Assembly: GCA_029571425.1 (NCBI GenBank)
Contig: JAKPSR010000228.1
Span: forward strand, 1 to 8,833
Source of the DNA: Spirochaetota bacterium
GTDB lineage: Bacteria > Spirochaetota > Spirochaetia > Treponematales > Treponemataceae
Direction: 5' to 3'
DNA: 8,833 nucleotides
Below are positions 6,222-8,833 of the stretch, piece by piece (position 1 is the first letter of the stretch; every line of letters starts with the position of its first letter). A program made the position numbers and the translations under genes. The notes under the pieces are model-generated. The model ran no database searches. It was not told the origin of the DNA and saw nothing but the letters and a program-made list of their open reading frames with translations.

Positions 6222-6935
6222 ATGAAAAAGACAATCGTTTTTTTGCTGGCGGTGGCCTTCGTGTTCGCGTCGTGTAAGTCCGCGGACTCGGCCTCGACCG
6301 CCGACTCCAAGACGCCAAAACTCTGCGCCCTGACTTTCGACGACGGGCCGAACGTCGACAAGACGCCCCTCGTCCTGGAGAAGCTCGAGAAGCACAAGGT
6401 CGTCGCGACCTTCTTCCTCGTCGGCCAGCTCGTCAACGACGAGACTAAGCCCGTCCTCGACCGCGCGGCCGCCCTGGGCTGCGAGTTCGGCAACCACTCG
6501 TGGGGTTGGGCGAGCATGAACCAGATGTCCACGGAGGAAATCAAGGAATCCGTCTCCATGACGGCCGCCGCGATCAAGAAGTACACCGGGCAAACCCCGC
6601 GCTTCTTCCGGCCGCCGAACCTCGCCACCAGCGACGAGATGTACGACGCGATCGGCCTCCCGTTCGCCGAGGGCGTTCTCGGCATGGACTGGGCGGGCTG
6701 CAATACCTCGGCCAAGGACCGCGCGAACAACGTCCTTTCCGGGATGAAGGACGGGGCGATCATCCTCCTCCACGACGTCCAGCCCGAGCCGCACCCCACG
6801 CCGGCCGCGCTCGACATCCTGATCCCGGCCCTGAAGAAGCAGGGCTACGAGTTCGTCACCGTCAGCGAGCTCTTCCGCCGCAAGGGTATCGACCCCGCGG
6901 GCAGGCAGTACCAAATGTGGAAGTACGTCGAGTGA
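6222..6935 (+). CDS. NodB-type polysaccharide deacetylase lipoprotein with altered metal site
   Basis: This is a predicted envelope-anchored carbohydrate esterase family 4 protein (237 residues), which would remove N- or O-acetyl groups from peptidoglycan or another polysaccharide. The signal MKKTIVFLLAVAFVFASC ends in a relaxed, spirochaete-like lipobox with lipid-carrying Cys18, followed by a Ser/Ala-rich linker. The NodB domain covers about 33-215: motif 1 TFDD with catalytic D40 and metal ligand D41, motif 2 NHSWGW with H92, motif 3 FRPPN (R130), motif 4 DW (156-157) and motif 5 ILLHD with H184. The second histidine of motif 2 (HxxxH) is Trp here (W96, codon tgg), so the usual Asp-His-His metal site lacks one ligand. 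Activity may be changed or lost. AGGAGG at 6210-6215, 6 nt before the ATG, supports the start. The gene stands alone, divergent from the kinase operon. Confidence 0.9.
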   Translation: MKKTIVFLLAVAFVFASCKSADSASTADSKTPKLCALTFDDGPNVDKTPLVLEKLEKHKVVATFFLVGQLVNDETKPVLDRAAALGCEFGNHSWGWASMNQMSTEEIKESVSMTAAAIKKYTGQTPRFFRPPNLATSDEMYDAIGLPFAEGVLGMDWAGCNTSAKDRANNVLSGMKDGAIILLHDVQPEPHPTPAALDILIPALKKQGYEFVTVSELFRRKGIDPAGRQYQMWKYVE

Positions 6936-6946
6936 TCGACTGATCG

Positions 6947-6973
6947 CGCGCCGGGCATAACAGCCCGGGCGCG
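6947..6973. repeat. GC-rich stem-loop between convergent genes, no U-tract
   Basis: CGCG-CCGGGC (6947-6956) pairs with GCCCGG-g-CGCG (6963-6973) around the loop ATAACA. This is a 10-bp stem with one bulged G. It lies 11 bp after the deacetylase stop and 5 bp before the stop of the convergent MerR gene. Neither strand has a T-run after it, so it may be a Rho-associated or RNA-stabilising 3' structure, not a classical terminator. Confidence 0.5.
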
Positions 6974-6978
6974 ACCGG

Positions 6979-7785
6979 TTAGGCCTTCGGCCTGATCGGC
7001 ACCTGTATCTCGGTTTGAAACTTCCGCGGGGACCGGGGAAGGATCATCCCCGGCCCCTTTCGGTAAATCTCCCGGCACGGGGAATCCGCCTCGAGAGAAC
7101 GCTCCCGCAGGGCGTCGAAGAGGACGCGGTAGGTTTCCCCAATCGTCTCGTACGGGCCGTAGTGCACCAGGCTCAGGACGCGGATCTCCGGCAGCAGGCG
7201 ACACTCGATGCCGGGGACCGATACCTCCTTACGCACGGGGACCATCGCCTCCATGTCGGCGTCGTCCTCCCGAAACTCCCGATCGTAATAGATGCAAAAC
7301 GGCGCCCCGGAGCAGTAGCGCCCAACCTTCTTAAAAAGCTCGGTGAAGCGTACGCCGACGTCGGCGTACCGTCCCTTAAATCGAATCCCGCACGCGTAAG
7401 TCGGCGCGGTCCTCAGTTCCCGTATCTCCCTATCTTCCTTCATGATCGTCTCCTTCCCCGTCTCGAGGTACAGGGCAATCCGGTCGCGCACGCGGCGCAT
7501 CCGGACGAGCTCGCGGTCGACGGACTCGAGCCTCCGCTCGAGATGACGCGCGAGGTCAAGGTCGTCCTGGCACGCCGAGAGGATATCCTTCATCTCCCGG
7601 TGGCTGAACCCAAGTTCCTGGAGGAGGACGACGACCTGCGCGCGCCGCCAGGATTCCTCCCCGTAAAGACGATAGCCAGTCTCGGGATCGACGCGCTCGG
7701 GAACGAGTATTCCCTCCTCGTGAAAGAGGCGCAATGCCTTCGCCGTGAGCCTCGTCGACGCCGAGAATTCGCCTATCGTCAGCAT
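6979..7785 (-). CDS. MerR-family regulator with GyrI-like ligand-binding domain
   Basis: This is a transcription activator of the BmrR-like architecture (268 residues, typical length). Residues 1-70 hold the MerR winged helix-turn-helix: LTIGEFSASTRLTAKALRLF, then HEEGILVPERVDPETGYRLY and LQELGFSHREMKDIL. A dimerisation coiled coil rich in Arg, Glu and Leu runs from 75 to 112 (LARHLERRLESVDRELVRM). Residues 125-266 are a GyrI-like effector domain with GIRFKGRYADVG, DADMEAMVPV, LVHYGPYETIGETY and a final FQTEIQVPI. Such domains bind amphipathic or cationic small molecules, and the regulator then realigns a promoter with an over-long spacer. AAGGAG ends 6 nt before the ATG. The gene starts 3 bp after the stop of the BtrH-like gene, so the two form an operon and the regulator may respond to the substrate or product of that protein. 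The stop codon sits in a small 5-bp hairpin (6981-6993). Confidence 0.93.
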   Translation of the reverse strand: MLTIGEFSASTRLTAKALRLFHEEGILVPERVDPETGYRLYGEESWRRAQVVVLLQELGFSHREMKDILSACQDDLDLARHLERRLESVDRELVRMRRVRDRIALYLETGKETIMKEDREIRELRTAPTYACGIRFKGRYADVGVRFTELFKKVGRYCSGAPFCIYYDREFREDDADMEAMVPVRKEVSVPGIECRLLPEIRVLSLVHYGPYETIGETYRVLFDALRERSLEADSPCREIYRKGPGMILPRSPRKFQTEIQVPIRPKA

Positions 7786-7788
7786 GCG

Positions 7789-8833
7789 CTACTCCTTCCG
7801 CCTCGCCGCGTTAAGGATAGTATAAAACTCCCGCTCGTTCCCGTACAGACGCAAGGCGATATCCCGTAGGGCCGCGTACTCCGAGCGCCGCCCATCCGCG
7901 CTCAGCGCCTTATAGGAAGCGGCGAAGGCGCGGAGCCGTGCCGAAAGGGCGTGCCAGTCGGCGATCGCGGCGTCGAGCGGATCAAGGGCATTGGCAAGCG
8001 AGCGATAGCTCGATCGCGTCGCGGCCTCGGCGAGGAAGTCGCGGTAGAGTCGGCGGAACGCGGCGCCCCCGGTTCCGTAATCCTCGATCGTCCCCGCTAG
8101 GTACTCGAGGACGGCGGGGACGAGAAAGGGCTTTGGCCCGTAGGTCTCGAGCTCGGCGAGGTCGTCGCCGAAGCGGGACAGGGCATCGAGGCTACCGGCC
8201 GAATTCGAGCCAACCTCGCTGAGCGATGCCTCGACGAGCCGATCCCAATCGAGACGGTACCCGGCGGCCGCCCTCTCCGCCCACGAATACTCCCCGCGCG
8301 GCGGGAAGACCTTTGTCCGCGAGGTCCGCGCGCGGTGCAGGTCCTTAAGACGAATCTCCCTGAGGCCGGCGAACTCGGTGTCGCTCACGAAGGCAACCTC
8401 TCGCCGATCGTCGATCGCGAACAAGGTGATCATGTGCCAGCCGAAGGAAAGATGCCGCGGGCCGTATTTCCCGCCGTACCGATAGGGCAAGAAGCGCATG
8501 TCCGTCCTGAGCACTACCGGCACGCCGCGCGCAAGAAGGGAACGGATCTCGGCCCAGCCCCAATCGCCCGCGAGCCGAGCGTCCCCGTCGCCGGGCAAAC
8601 GCCGCTCCCAGGCTATGCCGGCGCCCTCGTAGAACACCTCGCGCATCCGCTCGTTCCGCGCCCCGATGAAGGGGAACGTCCCCCGCTCGAGCCGGAACGC
8701 CAAAGCCCCGCCTCCGCCCGCGATCATCGGCTCGGTGACCGGGTATCCGAGGGCGATGAGGGCGTTCATCATCGCCGAGCTTTCGCAGTGGCCGCCCGCG
8801 AGGGGAACGACTCCCGCGAGGGGGTTGGGGTCC
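7789..8833 (-). CDS. BtrH-N-domain (butirosin biosynthesis protein H-like) protein, 5' partial
   Basis: The frame is open to the window end, so the N-terminus is missing. 347 residues are visible and the ATG at 8772 is internal. The first residues contain LAGGHCESSAMMNAL, the BtrH-type 'G-x-H-C-E' nucleophile motif (Cys16 counting from the first visible codon). The rest of the fold follows: PVTEPMIAGGGGALAF, a GVPVVLRTDMRFLPYRYGG segment, FGWHMITLFAIDD with candidate catalytic His133, and VAFVSDTEFAG with Asp151. The C-terminal half is helical and charged, as in the region that follows BtrH-N in DUF4872-type proteins. In butirosin synthesis BtrH moves an acyl group from a carrier protein to an aminoglycoside using a papain-like Cys-His-Asp site. 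No carrier protein or aminoglycoside gene is visible here, so the substrate is unknown: it may be an acyltransferase, amidase or peptidase. It is co-transcribed with the MerR-GyrI gene. Confidence 0.85.
   Translation of the reverse strand, partial: DPNPLAGVVPLAGGHCESSAMMNALIALGYPVTEPMIAGGGGALAFRLERGTFPFIGARNERMREVFYEGAGIAWERRLPGDGDARLAGDWGWAEIRSLLARGVPVVLRTDMRFLPYRYGGKYGPRHLSFGWHMITLFAIDDRREVAFVSDTEFAGLREIRLKDLHRARTSRTKVFPPRGEYSWAERAAAGYRLDWDRLVEASLSEVGSNSAGSLDALSRFGDDLAELETYGPKPFLVPAVLEYLAGTIEDYGTGGAAFRRLYRDFLAEAATRSSYRSLANALDPLDAAIADWHALSARLRAFAASYKALSADGRRSEYAALRDIALRLYGNEREFYTILNAARRKE

Noticed and set aside
7015..7869. 284-codon + strand frame opposite the MerR gene
   Set aside because: It is the complement of a gene with clear MerR and GyrI domains; the long open frame follows from high GC and lacks any motif.
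8770..8772. ATG as the true start of the BtrH-like gene
   Set aside because: The frame continues upstream and encodes the nucleophile motif GGHCESSA directly before this Met, so the start lies outside the window.

Overview
The window is about 8.8 kb of very GC-rich, densely coding bacterial DNA. It holds nine protein genes, two of them cut by the window ends. I see no tRNA, rRNA, insertion sequence, CRISPR array or origin. The gene set suggests a free-living or gut-type spirochaete with high GC: a LacI-type sensor fused to a histidine kinase, an aldolase with a VOC-like tail, a lipoprotein with a relaxed lipobox, and two secreted or cytosolic proteins I cannot place. This assignment is tentative, because no marker gene is present.

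Layout. (1) Positions 1-890, + strand: 3' part of a KDPG/KHG aldolase gene with a C-terminal VOC-like domain. (2) Positions 941-2561, + strand: a two-gene unit, an unrecognised 350-residue cytosolic protein overlapping by 11 bp a HTH-cupin regulator. (3) Positions 2579-3416, + strand: a self-contained unit with promoter, 5' stem-loop, a 231-residue exported protein of unknown function, and a double-hairpin end with a strong intrinsic terminator. (4) Positions 3426-6115, - strand: a two-component operon reading towards that terminator. It encodes a soluble histidine kinase whose input is a LacI/ribose-binding-type domain, and a NarL-type response regulator that overlaps it by 4 bp. (5) Positions 6116-6221: a divergent control region with three copies of a TAGGTA half-site. 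(6) Positions 6222-6935, + strand: a NodB-type polysaccharide deacetylase lipoprotein lacking one metal-binding histidine. (7) Positions 6979-8833, - strand: a BtrH-N-type protein (5' end outside the window) followed 3 bp later by a MerR-GyrI-type regulator.

Functionally the window mixes sugar-acid catabolism (aldolase), intracellular ligand sensing (the LacI-type kinase, the cupin regulator and the MerR-GyrI regulator) and cell-envelope functions (exported protein, deacetylase lipoprotein). The most unusual element is the kinase: it has no membrane segment and appears to use a cytosolic sugar-type ligand domain to drive a phosphorelay. No window-wide novel system is evident. The best leads are the kinase with its putative operator, the unknown protein paired with the cupin regulator, and the BtrH-like/MerR pair.
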